64,000 bases of DNA, taken from contig NZ_NMUL01000023.1 of assembly GCF_002234595.1 (NCBI RefSeq), positions 124,001-188,000 of the forward strand, written 5' to 3'. Position numbers and translations under genes: made by a program. Shown in pieces: positions 52,501-61,254 of the stretch. The notes below the pieces were generated by a model. The model was not told the origin of the DNA, did not search any database, and saw only the letters and a list, made by a program, of their open reading frames with translations. Source of the stretch: Amycolatopsis vastitatis (GTDB taxonomy: Bacteria > Actinomycetota > Actinomycetes > Mycobacteriales > Pseudonocardiaceae). The first letter of the stretch is position 1. Each line of letters opens with the position of its first letter.

Positions 52501-52776
52501 ATGCAATGTCAGGCCACCTGGCGGGCGCTCGCCGCCACGTACGCTGTTGTCGCCGGGATGCAGGTCTACCTGGCAGCCTCGATGAACGCCACCTGGGCGT
52601 GGGTGTTGGGGGCCGTCTTCGCAGTTGCGGCAGCCGGCTTCGGCTTCGCGGCCTGGCGAGCTGGGCAACTTCCAGCCGACGACGAAGTTCCCGGACCTGC
52701 GTCTCTGGCGATCGCTGGAGCCAGCGAAACGCGTAACACGGTCAACTCCCGCAGCGACCTCAGCTCCAGGAACTGA
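52501..52776 (+). CDS. Small membrane protein with two helices
   Basis: The 91 aa protein has two hydrophobic helices (WRALAATYAVVAGMQVYLAA at ~7-26; AWVLGAVFAVAAAGFGFAAW at ~33-52) and a polar tail. The start ATG follows GGGAGGTGCC. Function unknown. It lies 181 bp after the 108 aa gene and before the NYN gene. It could be a genome-island orphan. Confidence 0.6.
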   Translation: MQCQATWRALAATYAVVAGMQVYLAASMNATWAWVLGAVFAVAAAGFGFAAWRAGQLPADDEVPGPASLAIAGASETRNTVNSRSDLSSRN

Positions 52777-52928
52777 CGTTGAATAGGGGTGCGGTGAGGG
52801 CCGATACGTGGCCAAGCTGCGCCACGCGGCCGGCCGCACATCAGCCTGCTGCGTCGTCTCGACGTCACCCTGTGGATGTACGCGATCGGACGGACAACTC
52901 AGCCGCCTACGATGAACGGAGCGCCGAC

Positions 52929-53723
52929 ATGACCGTCGCAACCGGCCCAGGCAACGCCGAACAGGTCGCCGTCTTCATCGACTTCGAGAACTTGGCGATC
53001 GGCGCCGCCAACAGCCTGCCCGACCAGGCCAATCCGGTACCGTACGCCGCGCTCGAGCTGGTCTGCCGCGACTACGGCAACGCATCCATCCGCCGCGCCT
53101 ACGCCGACTGGGCGAAGCCCCAGTTCGGCAAGTACCAGCACGACCTCGCCATGAACGGCGTCGACCTGATCCAGATCCAGCGGTTCGGAATCCAGCAGAA
53201 GAACGCCGCCGACATCCGGATGGCCGTCGACGCCATGGAAACCTTGATCACGCACCCGGACATCGGGACATACCTGCTGGTGGCCGGCGACGGCGACTAC
53301 TCGCCACTCGTACAGCGGCTGCGCGAGTTCGGCAAGCACGTCGTCGGCGTCGGCACCGAAGCCTCTGCCAGCCCGCGGCTCGTCTCGGTCTGCTCCGAGT
53401 ACAAGTACTGGGGCACCCTGGTCGCAGCCGTCGAACCCAGCGCGAAGCCGACGGTCGAGAAGACGTTCGACATCAAGGACGGCGAACGACTCCTCGTCCA
53501 CGCCATGCGACAGCGAGACGGAGACGATGCTCCCGGCGCGTGGCTCAAGCACAAGATGCTGGCACTGGATCCGGCATTCGACGAGCAGAACTACGGCTGT
53601 AAGAGCTTCAAGGAGTTCCTCGGTCGGCTGCCCAACACCGTGACGGTTCAGGCCAGTGACGGGCCTGGCGACTTGCGCGTTCGACTGATCGAGTCGGTTC
53701 CCGCGCCACGCGTCGAGGCGTAG
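52929..53723 (+). CDS. NYN-domain RNase-like protein with C-terminal LOTUS-like domain
   Basis: The 264 aa protein has an N-terminal NYN/PIN-like domain with acidic residues in VAVFIDFENLAIGA near residue 13, DIRMAVDAMETLITHPDIGT near residue 97 and LVAGDGDYSPLVQRLREF near residue 118. The C-terminus (FDEQNYGCKSFKEFLGRL) looks like an OST-HTH/LOTUS domain that binds RNA. NYN-LOTUS (LabA/DUF88-type) proteins are predicted RNases. It may be a defence or RNA-processing gene; its role here is unknown. ATG 52929 is chosen over a long unsupported extension. Confidence 0.82.
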   Translation: MTVATGPGNAEQVAVFIDFENLAIGAANSLPDQANPVPYAALELVCRDYGNASIRRAYADWAKPQFGKYQHDLAMNGVDLIQIQRFGIQQKNAADIRMAVDAMETLITHPDIGTYLLVAGDGDYSPLVQRLREFGKHVVGVGTEASASPRLVSVCSEYKYWGTLVAAVEPSAKPTVEKTFDIKDGERLLVHAMRQRDGDDAPGAWLKHKMLALDPAFDEQNYGCKSFKEFLGRLPNTVTVQASDGPGDLRVRLIESVPAPRVEA

Positions 53724-53763
53724 CCGCGCATCGGCATGCGACCTCATCGCCGACTGGCAGCTT

Positions 53764-54285
53764 TCAGAGCGGGTTCGCGTTCGCCCAGTCAGTTACGAAC
53801 TGGCGCCCAAGGTCGGTGATGACATAGTGCTGCAGGGCAACCACATCATAAGAGAATATGTGATCTGCGTTCGCTCGCGTTCGCAGTGTTCCGCCGTACA
53901 CAACGTACCCGTCGCGCAGAAGGTACAAGAGGGCGACATTCATCCCTCCCGGCAGTGCAATCGAGTCCTGCTCAGGATTCATGACAAAGTACGTCAAGAC
54001 CCGCCGCTCAAAGTCGCCATAGCGACTGTGCAGGAGCCCTAGATTGGCCTTGTACTGACGCATTGCCTTGCGATCTATCTTCTTCTCTTGATCGTAGAGA
54101 TGATGACAGTTCGGACACAGTGCGATCAAGTTGTCAAAGGTGTGCTCCTTGACTCTTGCCCAAGGCTCGATGTGGGCTATCTCCACCGTCGTATGACGAC
54201 AGGTCGGGATCGCACATCGGTGACCAGCTTCGACAAGTATAGCGCGCTTCAGGTCGGCCGGTAACGCGGGACGATCCACAGTCAT
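53764..54285 (-). CDS. HNH endonuclease
   Basis: The 173 aa protein has a treble-clef HNH fold: RCAIPTCRHTTVEIAHIEPW, then HTFDNLIALCPNCHHLYD, with the zinc cysteines and the central His visible. The C-terminal half may be a winged helix (GGMNVALLYLLRDGYVVYGG, then VITDLGRQF). ATG 54285 is chosen over an upstream extension. It is convergent with the NYN gene. A restriction or mobile-element nuclease role is possible; this is not shown by sequence. Confidence 0.8.
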   Translation of the reverse strand: MTVDRPALPADLKRAILVEAGHRCAIPTCRHTTVEIAHIEPWARVKEHTFDNLIALCPNCHHLYDQEKKIDRKAMRQYKANLGLLHSRYGDFERRVLTYFVMNPEQDSIALPGGMNVALLYLLRDGYVVYGGTLRTRANADHIFSYDVVALQHYVITDLGRQFVTDWANANPL

Positions 54286-54345
54286 AGGCCTGAGCCTACC
54301 TCGTGACGTCTCACGCATGGCGATGGCAGCAGCAACCTGCATGGA

Positions 54346-54516
54346 TCAACGTTCACGAGATTCATCCGAGTCAATGCGGTCCCCGCACCGCGGACACGCT
54401 ACACGAGACCGCTTCGACTTCCCTTTAACCTCAAAGACGAAACCACAGCTGCCACAACGGAGCTCGACGACTTTCCTGAATGATCCGGGCAGTCTGGGTG
54501 ATGGATAGTTGACCAT
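54346..54516 (-). CDS. Small zinc-ribbon protein (56 aa)
   Basis: The 56 aa ORF starts at ATG 54516 with GGTAGGAG upstream. It encodes ELRCGSCGFVFEVKG and VACPRCGDRIDSDE, a CxxC...CxxC zinc ribbon. The function is unknown, likely nucleic-acid or protein binding. It overlaps in another frame the last 118 bp of the membrane protein ORF at 54399-55163. Either the two genes overlap or that ORF's tail is not real. Confidence 0.65.
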   Translation of the reverse strand: MVNYPSPRLPGSFRKVVELRCGSCGFVFEVKGKSKRSRVACPRCGDRIDSDESRER

Positions 54517-55163
54517 GCCGCATCTCTCCTACCTTTCAAATTTAGCAACTCACTTCGAATCGCTATCCTTTCCGCAGTCCAGTAGAGACCCTTCTCAATA
54601 TGCTTATCTACAGTCACACGAATCTTACAGCAGTACCAATCCTGCGCCAAGGCGAAACAGACCGAGCGGCGAATATCTTCACCCGGCTCCAACCTTGTAA
54701 ACCCCCTCCTAAGTGAATTATGCGAAAGGAAGTCTTCCCTCAAGTGATGCGGAGCATCGGTCCAAAGTTCACGAGGAGCAGCAGCAACCTGAAGACTGAA
54801 ACAAGTAGGACATGCCGTCAACTTCGATTCATCCACCGGCATTATCTCAACCAGCGAACGGCCACCCAAGCATGGGATACTTACCCGCGAATCACCAGCG
54901 TTGGCGATCGTGACGTTTACTATCAGGAAGTCTGACCTGCCAGCATTTGCGCCCACCACATCAATAGTGATACTGCACCGAGGCTGAAAGCTCCGCCCAC
55001 GCCAGAATCGGAAGTAGCCCCACACAGCTCCGATGACGACCGCTAGAGCGGTGAACCCTGGGCTCACGTTCCGTACCCATTCAGTCCAGCTCGGCACGTT
55101 CGCGGGCGGCGGCGCAGGCTGGGCTGTCACAAGAATGATCAGCCTACTCGCGAGACCTGCCAT
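54399..55163 (-). CDS. Uncharacterised membrane-anchored protein (254 aa)
   Basis: One hydrophobic helix lies at about residues 35-52 (GFTALAVVIGAVWGYFRFW). A predicted beta-rich domain follows (CSITIDVVGANAGRSDFLIV, then NVTIANAGDSRVSIPCLGG) that could be Ig-like, with cysteines in TACPTCFS and DWYCCKIRV. The sequence is lower in GC than flanking genes. The last ~39 residues overlap the zinc-ribbon gene and may reflect a lost stop codon or frameshift. No family recognised. Confidence 0.5.
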   Translation of the reverse strand: MAGLASRLIILVTAQPAPPPANVPSWTEWVRNVSPGFTALAVVIGAVWGYFRFWRGRSFQPRCSITIDVVGANAGRSDFLIVNVTIANAGDSRVSIPCLGGRSLVEIMPVDESKLTACPTCFSLQVAAAPRELWTDAPHHLREDFLSHNSLRRGFTRLEPGEDIRRSVCFALAQDWYCCKIRVTVDKHIEKGLYWTAERIAIRSELLNLKGRRDAAWSTIHHPDCPDHSGKSSSSVVAAVVSSLRLKGSRSGLV

Positions 55164-55242
55164 GACAAGAAGATCGCGCGATGTCGAGCTCTTGTTACGG
55201 AGGAATGTTCATGCCCCGGATGGCCGCCTCAACGCGGACCGT

Positions 55243-56727
55243 TCAGGGAACCTTCGTCCACGTGCGCCGAGTTTCCGTCGCCAGCACCTTCCGCCCGGCA
55301 GGCGGCGAAGTGATCACCGCCGTCAACGTCGCCGAGTTGGTGTCGAACCGAAGGGCGAGCCCGAGAGCGCGGTACACGTCGGCCGTCCCCGCGGTGTCCT
55401 CGCGTCGGCCCGCGCCTGGTAAGCCAGCCAGCTGGTTCGTTGCTACCCACGGATCGACCCGCTGCAGGACGGCGTCCTCTCGGAGGTAGACCGAGGTCGG
55501 GTGGTCCGGCCTCGCTCCGGTCGGCAGCGTCCGAGCGAGACAGCGGTAGTAGACACGAGCGCCGCGGAAGCAGCTCTCCATCTTGCGGCCACAGAGAGCG
55601 CAGCGGATCAGCCCCTGAAGGCGATACTGGTGCACCGTACGGCGCGCGGTGCGTTCGATCATGCTGCCACCGCGAGCCTTGGCGCGGCGCAGCAGCTGAA
55701 CTTGGGTGAAGTCTGCCACCGAGACGATGCCCGGGTGTGCGGGCTGCTCCGAGCGCGCGACATCGCATGGATCAGCTCGCCGGAACCGGACGACATGGCC
55801 GGCGGCCACGTCATCGGGGTCAAGCAGAACATCGTGCTTCGTCCAGCGGCCGAACACGGCATAGCCGGTGTAGCGCGGGTTCTCGAGGATCGCGCGAACC
55901 GTGCTGGCCTGCCAGCCGTCGCCCCGTCTGTGCCGGTTCTGTGCCGGACACCGCGCAGATGGGCACGGTATCCCGTCGCTGCTCAGGGCTGTAGCGATCT
56001 CGCGGTCGGTACGGCTCTCCAGGTACTCGGCGAAGATTCGTGCCACGACCGCCGCCGCGTCCGGGTCAAGCTGCAGCACCCGAAGACGACGGCCTTCGGC
56101 AGCTTTGCGCGGATGCGGGTGCGGCCCGCCGTCGACCACGACATAGCCGTAGGGGGCGCGGCCGCCCTGGTGCCGGCCTTCGTTGCGAACCTGTGCGTCC
56201 ATGGCCGCGCGTACCCGCAGCTGGACGTGTCGACGCTCGGACTCGCTCATCCCTCCAAGCAGGCTCATCAGCATGGCGTGCGACGGGTTCCGCGCGTCGA
56301 ACCGCCCACCCAGCTCAGGCACCCACAGGTCGACGCCATACGCCGCCAGCCTCGGCGCGGTCAAGGAGAACTGATTGCCAAACCAGCACCTGGTCCCCTC
56401 GCCGACCACCACGGCGCCCCACCCACGGCCGCGGTCTTTCAGGTCGAGTAGGAGCTGCGCGGCGGCCGGCCGCCGATGCCACGGCACCGAGCGGGACTCT
56501 CCGATGTCGAAGTACTCAGCGACAATCCTTCCGCCCCGCGGTTCGATGAACCGTCGGGCGTTGTCCAGCTGCCAGCCTCGCGAGGTCTGCGGATCCTGGT
56601 TGTCCTCCGTGGAGCATCGGCCATAGAACGCAGTGGCAGCCACGGTCGCCTCAACTGGCTTCGCTGCTCCTCTACCCCACAACGCGTCGAGGGCGGCCCA
56701 GGGATCGGGCTGAACGCTGCTGGCCAC
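55243..56727 (-). CDS. Large serine recombinase family protein
   Basis: The 494 aa protein has an N-terminal resolvase domain with the catalytic Ser39 in TAFYGRCSTEDNQDP and SMSESERRHVQLRVRAAMDA near residue 163. A Recombinase domain follows (GWQASTVRAILENPRYTGYA near residue 275) and a zinc beta-ribbon with GLIRCALCGRKMES and VYYRCLA near residue 385. The usual long coiled coil and C-terminal part are short or absent. It is the best candidate for a mobility gene of the island. No attachment site was identified next to it. Confidence 0.85.
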   Translation of the reverse strand: MASSVQPDPWAALDALWGRGAAKPVEATVAATAFYGRCSTEDNQDPQTSRGWQLDNARRFIEPRGGRIVAEYFDIGESRSVPWHRRPAAAQLLLDLKDRGRGWGAVVVGEGTRCWFGNQFSLTAPRLAAYGVDLWVPELGGRFDARNPSHAMLMSLLGGMSESERRHVQLRVRAAMDAQVRNEGRHQGGRAPYGYVVVDGGPHPHPRKAAEGRRLRVLQLDPDAAAVVARIFAEYLESRTDREIATALSSDGIPCPSARCPAQNRHRRGDGWQASTVRAILENPRYTGYAVFGRWTKHDVLLDPDDVAAGHVVRFRRADPCDVARSEQPAHPGIVSVADFTQVQLLRRAKARGGSMIERTARRTVHQYRLQGLIRCALCGRKMESCFRGARVYYRCLARTLPTGARPDHPTSVYLREDAVLQRVDPWVATNQLAGLPGAGRREDTAGTADVYRALGLALRFDTNSATLTAVITSPPAGRKVLATETRRTWTKVP

Positions 56728-57031
56728 GGCCGCCTCCGATCCGCGCGGCAGTCCGACTCGCGCCCGCCGCCGACCCCAGATGATCAGTGTCGACCCGTGT
56801 GAATCGCGCAGCCGCGATGTTCACTCCGACGAGTGATCGTCACGCGGGGGATGCTCGGCCACCTCGGCATCCGGCCGCTGGCCGGTCGGCAGCTACTGAC
56901 TCGACACCACCTTTCGCCGTCACACTCGACCAGCTGCCCCTGGACTGCCAGATCGAGGAAGCTCTTTCCCACCGAGCCGACCCGCTACACCTGACTAACT
57001 GGTGGGTCGCGCGTGCTGTAGAACAGCGTTC
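56728..57031 (+). other. Spacer with possible integrase C-terminal remnant
   Basis: No intact gene is seen. Around 56910-56995 the + strand encodes LDQLPLDCQIEEALSHRADP followed by LHL. It resembles the 'VDR..EEAL....DPLHL' ending I recall from actinobacterial integrase-like proteins, but here it runs into unrelated residues and a stop. It may be a decayed recombinase fragment. The rest also contains the recombinase gene's upstream region. Confidence 0.35.
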
Positions 57032-57847
57032 GTGGAGGACAAGCTCACGGTATTCAGGGAAGCCTCAGCCGACCTAGATCGCTGGCGGCTACGCGCGCAG
57101 CAGGTAGAGCAGCCCGAGCCCGGCAGCGATCTCGCGCAGGACGACGCAGCTTTCCCGCACCAGCTGATCAGCCAAACCGTGCGCACCAGCTTGACCTCTG
57201 CTGGCGAGCACCTGCGCTTGATCTGCGACGGACTGAAGTGCGGCAACGTCTACAACATGAGCCAGTACAGCGCGGCGCGCGCCGCCATAGTCGGTGCGAC
57301 CCAGGCCGTCTGGATTCTGGCTCCGGAGGATCCGGCGATCCGACGCGAACGTGGGCACACGGTGATCACCGAAACCTACGTTCAACTGCGGAAGTACCAC
57401 GAACTGACTCTCCAGCAAGCGCAGGCACTTCAGCTGTCTGTAGAGGACCAGGAGCAGGTGCGCGAGCAGATCGAGTGGGTGCAGTCCCGTGAGGATGCCG
57501 TGCGGGCGGTCCGGACTTCCAGGGCGAAGTTGCAAGGTGCGGTCTTCATAGAATCAGCCGCGTCGGTGATCTTTCCTGACGATGAGTTCCGCCAGGCCGG
57601 CTTGAGGCAGTCGTGGAACGTTCTCTCCTCTGACGCACACGTCCTGATGTGGAGCCTGGCGCTAAGGACGATCTCCTTTTCGCCGCAGGATAAGCGCTCG
57701 GGGCTCTCTACCGGGACGGCCAACGGGCATTCGGTTGATGACCTCGCTGGCTGGTTCGGCCTCGCCATACACAGCCTGCGCTGCGGGTGGAGCTTGTTCG
57801 ACCGCCGGTGCGAGGGCAGCCGATCATCTTCTGGACAGGGCGGCTGA
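57032..57847 (+). CDS. Hypothetical helical protein (271 aa)
   Basis: I do not recognise this protein. It is mainly helical (LRLICDGLKCGNVYNMSQYS, then AARAAIVGATQAVWILAPED; LTLQQAQALQLSVEDQEQVR), with a C-terminal hydrophobic stretch (SVDDLAGWFGLAIHSLRCGW). The first 271 residues from GTG 57032 seem native; the frame opens 30 bp earlier. It stands alone between the recombinase and the toxin operon. Confidence 0.5.
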   Translation: MEDKLTVFREASADLDRWRLRAQQVEQPEPGSDLAQDDAAFPHQLISQTVRTSLTSAGEHLRLICDGLKCGNVYNMSQYSAARAAIVGATQAVWILAPEDPAIRRERGHTVITETYVQLRKYHELTLQQAQALQLSVEDQEQVREQIEWVQSREDAVRAVRTSRAKLQGAVFIESAASVIFPDDEFRQAGLRQSWNVLSSDAHVLMWSLALRTISFSPQDKRSGLSTGTANGHSVDDLAGWFGLAIHSLRCGWSLFDRRCEGSRSSSGQGG

Positions 57848-58109
57848 TGAGGTCGCGTATTCAACCGTCACGAATGTATCAACATAGTCGCTGTGAGTAG
57901 TCGTCACCGGGCGGACCCGTCTGGTAGGGAGCCTTTGCGGTGATGTCGTCTGCCAGCTTGGTGAGCACGTCGATCATGTCTGGAACCCGTCCCGGCGCTT
58001 GATCGGCAGTCGCTCCGCCGAACGAGTGACGCTGGTGTGGCGTCGCTCAACGTGTCGACGCGGCACCGTAGGGTGGATGCCGATCTTGGTCATCCACGGG
58101 GAGGGTGCG

Positions 58110-58448
58110 ATGCCAGACGGCTTTGCTGTCGACGTCGAGGCGCTGAAGAACGCCGGGCTCGGGTTGTCAGATCTGCTCGGCGACCTCGAAGAGCTGCAGG
58201 TCGAGAACATCGACTGCGACCGGAAATTCATTGGGCACACCAAGCTAGCCGACTCCTACGAGTCGTTCACGACCCGTTGGGCGCTCGGCGTCGAGAACTT
58301 GACCAAGGACGGCCAGCAGCTCTCCCGCCGCCTGGTCGACGCGGCCGGCGCCTACATCAAGGCCGACCAGGCGCACGAGCACAAGCTCAAGGGCATCTTC
58401 GACGACACGGGCGCAGACCCCGGCGCGACGGCGATGAGCGATGGCTGA
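58110..58448 (+). CDS. EspC/WXG100-like small secreted or chaperone protein
   Basis: The 112 aa helical protein (AVDVEALKNAGLGLSDLLGD, then KLADSYESFTTRWALGVENL) resembles the EspC/WXG100-like small proteins encoded before type VII secretion substrates in actinobacteria. A canonical WXG is not present. ATG 58110 follows GGGAGGGTGCG. Its end overlaps the toxin start by 8 bp, so it is co-translated with the toxin and may be its partner for secretion. Confidence 0.7.
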   Translation: MPDGFAVDVEALKNAGLGLSDLLGDLEELQVENIDCDRKFIGHTKLADSYESFTTRWALGVENLTKDGQQLSRRLVDAAGAYIKADQAHEHKLKGIFDDTGADPGATAMSDG

Positions 58449-59724
58449 GCTTGGCGAGACGGACGACCCGAAAGCCCTCGTACCCGGCGAGGCGAAGGAG
58501 ATCCGGGCATCGACCGTGCACCTGACGGTGTACGGCGACGCCATGATCCGCATCGGCGAGGGCTTCAAGAAACTGGACACCGGCGGCTGGTCGGGACCGG
58601 CGGCGGACGCCTACCACCGGCGGACTCACGCCGAACCAGCCCGCTGGCTGACCGCTGGCGACGCCTTCCACGGGGCCGCCGCGGCGATCAACGGCTACGC
58701 CTCGACCCTCGACTGGGCGCAGGGGCAGGCGCAGCAAGCCATTGACCTGTGGAAACAGGGTGAGGACGCCACCCGCCAGACCCGCGCCGCCTACGACCGC
58801 GACGTGGCGGCCGCAGGGCAAGAAGCAGCTTCCCGCGGCGAACCGGCACCGACGGCAGCGCCGTTCCAGGATCCCGGCGAGCCAAAGCGTGCGCAGGCCC
58901 GCTCGCTGCTGAACGAGGCCCGCAGCCAGCTGGATTCTGCGGGCAACCAGGCGGTCGGCCAGATCGACAAGGCCCAGGCCGACGCCCCGGAGGAGCCAAC
59001 CTTCCTCGACGAGATCGGCGACGGGCTGACGTCGGCCGCCGAGTTCGTCGGGCACAACCTTGCAAGCGACCTCGGCGACGCAACGAGCAACATCATGAAC
59101 GCAGCCGGCGACATCACCAACAACCTCGTCGACGCTGCTGGCGACATCGTCCACGACCTCGGCGACGGCGTCGGCGGAGTGCTCCGCGACGTCGGCGGCC
59201 TGGTCGGCTCAGACGACCTGAAAGACGCCGGCAATACCGTCACCTCATCGATGCACGAGGCCGGGGACGCGGTCGACCGCGCTGGTGACACCGCCGAACA
59301 CTGGCTACAAGACCGTGGCAACGACGCCAAGGCGTTCCTCAGTGGCGACGAGCCGGAGCCCAAGGGACCGCACTACGTGATCATCGACCAGGGCGACTAT
59401 CCCGAAGCGGCCGATCACGCCCGCGAGGCGCAGATGGGCACGTCCTGGCGCGGCGACGAGTCGTTCCCCAGGACCCAGCCGGCGGACATCACGATCGACC
59501 GCGAAGGTGCCGCCGACCGGCGGACCGAGTCGATGAAGCAAGTCCCGCAGACCAGACCTGGCTACGATCGCGACGAGTACCCACCGGCAGTGTTCCTGGA
59601 AGGCGGCGAAGGCTCGTCCGTGAAGTACATCGACCCGTTCGACAACCGCGGCGCTGGCTCCTCGGTGAAGAACCAGATCCGCGACCTCGACAACGGCGAG
59701 CGCGTCACCATTCTGGCGGACTGA
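58441..59724 (+). CDS. Polymorphic toxin with C-terminal NucA/NucB DNase domain
   Basis: The 427 aa protein has an N-terminal T7SS-type helical domain (GGWSGPAADAYHRRTHAEPA near residue 48). A long Ala/Asp-rich linker with repeats such as AAGDITNNLVDAAGDIVHDL follows. The C-terminal ~90 residues match the NucA/NucB DNase family (ITIDREGAADRRTESMKQVP, GYDRDEYPPAVFLEGGEGS, then IDPFDNRGAGSSVKNQ). DRDE and the EGG and DNRGAG blocks are its hallmarks. I infer a secreted DNase toxin. The downstream gene overlaps by one base (TGATG) and is the probable immunity gene. Confidence 0.85.
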   Translation: MAELGETDDPKALVPGEAKEIRASTVHLTVYGDAMIRIGEGFKKLDTGGWSGPAADAYHRRTHAEPARWLTAGDAFHGAAAAINGYASTLDWAQGQAQQAIDLWKQGEDATRQTRAAYDRDVAAAGQEAASRGEPAPTAAPFQDPGEPKRAQARSLLNEARSQLDSAGNQAVGQIDKAQADAPEEPTFLDEIGDGLTSAAEFVGHNLASDLGDATSNIMNAAGDITNNLVDAAGDIVHDLGDGVGGVLRDVGGLVGSDDLKDAGNTVTSSMHEAGDAVDRAGDTAEHWLQDRGNDAKAFLSGDEPEPKGPHYVIIDQGDYPEAADHAREAQMGTSWRGDESFPRTQPADITIDREGAADRRTESMKQVPQTRPGYDRDEYPPAVFLEGGEGSSVKYIDPFDNRGAGSSVKNQIRDLDNGERVTILAD

Positions 59725-60863
59725 TGACTGACCTGCGACCGCTCGACCAGCTGCTGGCCGGGGCCCGCGCGCCGCTCGGACCGCGCATCGAACTCGACCT
59801 CGGCCACGACGCCGGCCCCTTGGCCGAGCTCGCCGAGCTACTCACCCGGGTGAACGGCTTCACCGCATTCAACGCCGGGGTGCAGGTCTTCCACGCCGGT
59901 GAAGCCGGCCTCGGCCCCGAGCTCGGACGCTGGAATGAGCCAACGACCTGGAAGAACACCTACGCGGGGCTTGCCGACCGCCTGTTCTGCTTCGGTCAGG
60001 ACCTGTTCGGCTGCCAGTTCGCGATCAGCGACAACCGTGAGGTCGTCGTCTTCGATCCGGAAACTGCCGAGCGCACCCCCATCGGGGCCAGCCTCGACGA
60101 GTGGGCCGCGTGGTTGCTCGAGGACCCGGCGGTCCGCGGTGCCCACCAATTCGCCACCGCCTGGCAGGACGAGCACGGCGCGCTCGGGCACGACCAGCGC
60201 CTGATCCCGCTGCAGCTGTTCACCATGGGCGGGGCGTACGACTTCGATAACCTCGTGGCCAAGGACGCCGTCACCTGCATGCGCATCCGCGGCCCGCTCG
60301 CTCAGACGATCCACGAACTACCCGACGGAGCTCAGGTACACCTCATGGCTGAACACGCCCCGGCCGCCAAGCCCGGCAGCAAGCAGCTGGCCTACGCCGA
60401 ACTCGATGTCTTCGCCGACTACAACAGCTTCATGGTGCAGGACGAAACCGCGCGATTCGAGCCGGACCGCGCATGGACGAAGGCCCTGATCACGGACATG
60501 ATCGCGGCACGCGACGGAGTGATCGGGGTCGGTACCGCCCGGAGGACGACCGTTCCGGTCATCCTGGACGTGCGGTCAGAGGCCCCCGATGACAACTTCG
60601 AGAGCTGGGACCACGTCACCGAGGCCGGCCTGCATGTGGAGTCGGGCGACGTCATCGTGTCGATGCTGGATTACAGCGACTCTGTCCCCCGGACCGCCGT
60701 CCCTGCCGGGGACTACATGACGCGTGTCTACGCAAGAGGGTTCAGCACGATCTCAAGCGACGGTATCCACGGAGACGATCTCTATCACGTGGTGTTGTGG
60801 CCCGGCACAGTTCAAGAGCCGCGAGTACTCGTACGGTACCCGGATGTTTTGAGTGGTGGTTAG
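59724..60863 (+). CDS. Probable immunity protein: SUKH-like domain plus Nin/ComJ-like domain
   Basis: In the 379 aa protein, residues ~20-145 look like a SUKH/SMI1-KNR4 immunity fold (ELAELLTRVNGFTAFNAGVQ, then WNEPTTWKNTYAGLADRLFC). Residues ~230-375 (FADYNSFMVQDETARFEPDR, VIGVGTARRTTVPVILDV, then SGDVIVSMLDYSDSVPRTAV) recall ComJ/Nin, the inhibitor of Bacillus NucA. Directly after a NucA/NucB toxin gene, with TGATG overlap, it would neutralise that DNase. The SUKH call is moderate and the ComJ call is a weak sequence resemblance strengthened by context. Confidence 0.65.
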   Translation: MTDLRPLDQLLAGARAPLGPRIELDLGHDAGPLAELAELLTRVNGFTAFNAGVQVFHAGEAGLGPELGRWNEPTTWKNTYAGLADRLFCFGQDLFGCQFAISDNREVVVFDPETAERTPIGASLDEWAAWLLEDPAVRGAHQFATAWQDEHGALGHDQRLIPLQLFTMGGAYDFDNLVAKDAVTCMRIRGPLAQTIHELPDGAQVHLMAEHAPAAKPGSKQLAYAELDVFADYNSFMVQDETARFEPDRAWTKALITDMIAARDGVIGVGTARRTTVPVILDVRSEAPDDNFESWDHVTEAGLHVESGDVIVSMLDYSDSVPRTAVPAGDYMTRVYARGFSTISSDGIHGDDLYHVVLWPGTVQEPRVLVRYPDVLSGG

Positions 60864-60931
60864 AAGCCGCGGTCGACTGCAGCAGCTAACCTCGTCGAGA
60901 CACTCAGAGGGTAGGCAGCCATCGTCGTCGC

Positions 60932-61171
60932 CTACGGCGAAGACTTCCCATACTGGCGTTCCAGTTCTTCGTACTCATTGATCTCGGCGTCTACGTCACT
61001 ACTGTCCATAGCACGCCTTGCCAACGCTTGCTCGATATGTATTTTTGTTAGCTCCTCGTGTTCCTCTTTGGTTGAGACAATATTCCGCTTAGCAACGTTG
61101 CTCGGCCGAGACTCCGGCATCATCAATACCGAGCGTCCATCCAATCGATCACTTGCCTTTTTCTCGTTCAC
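60932..61171 (-). CDS. Small hydrophilic protein (79 aa)
   Basis: GTG 61171 is preceded by GAGAGGAGG at 9 nt, a strong ribosome site, so I prefer it to the longer open frame up to 61237. The protein is charged and helical (KEEHEELTKIHIEQALARRA, then DVDAEINEYEELERQYGK). It follows the large membrane protein gene by 83 bp on the same strand and is probably its operon partner. No family recognised. Confidence 0.6.
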   Translation of the reverse strand: MNEKKASDRLDGRSVLMMPESRPSNVAKRNIVSTKEEHEELTKIHIEQALARRAMDSSDVDAEINEYEELERQYGKSSP

Positions 61172-61254
61172 ATTCTTACCCCTCCTCTCTGTTGCATTAG
61201 TGTCGCCTGCCACTTCTTCAGCATTCCGCGCCAACACATTCTCCCTTCAGACTA

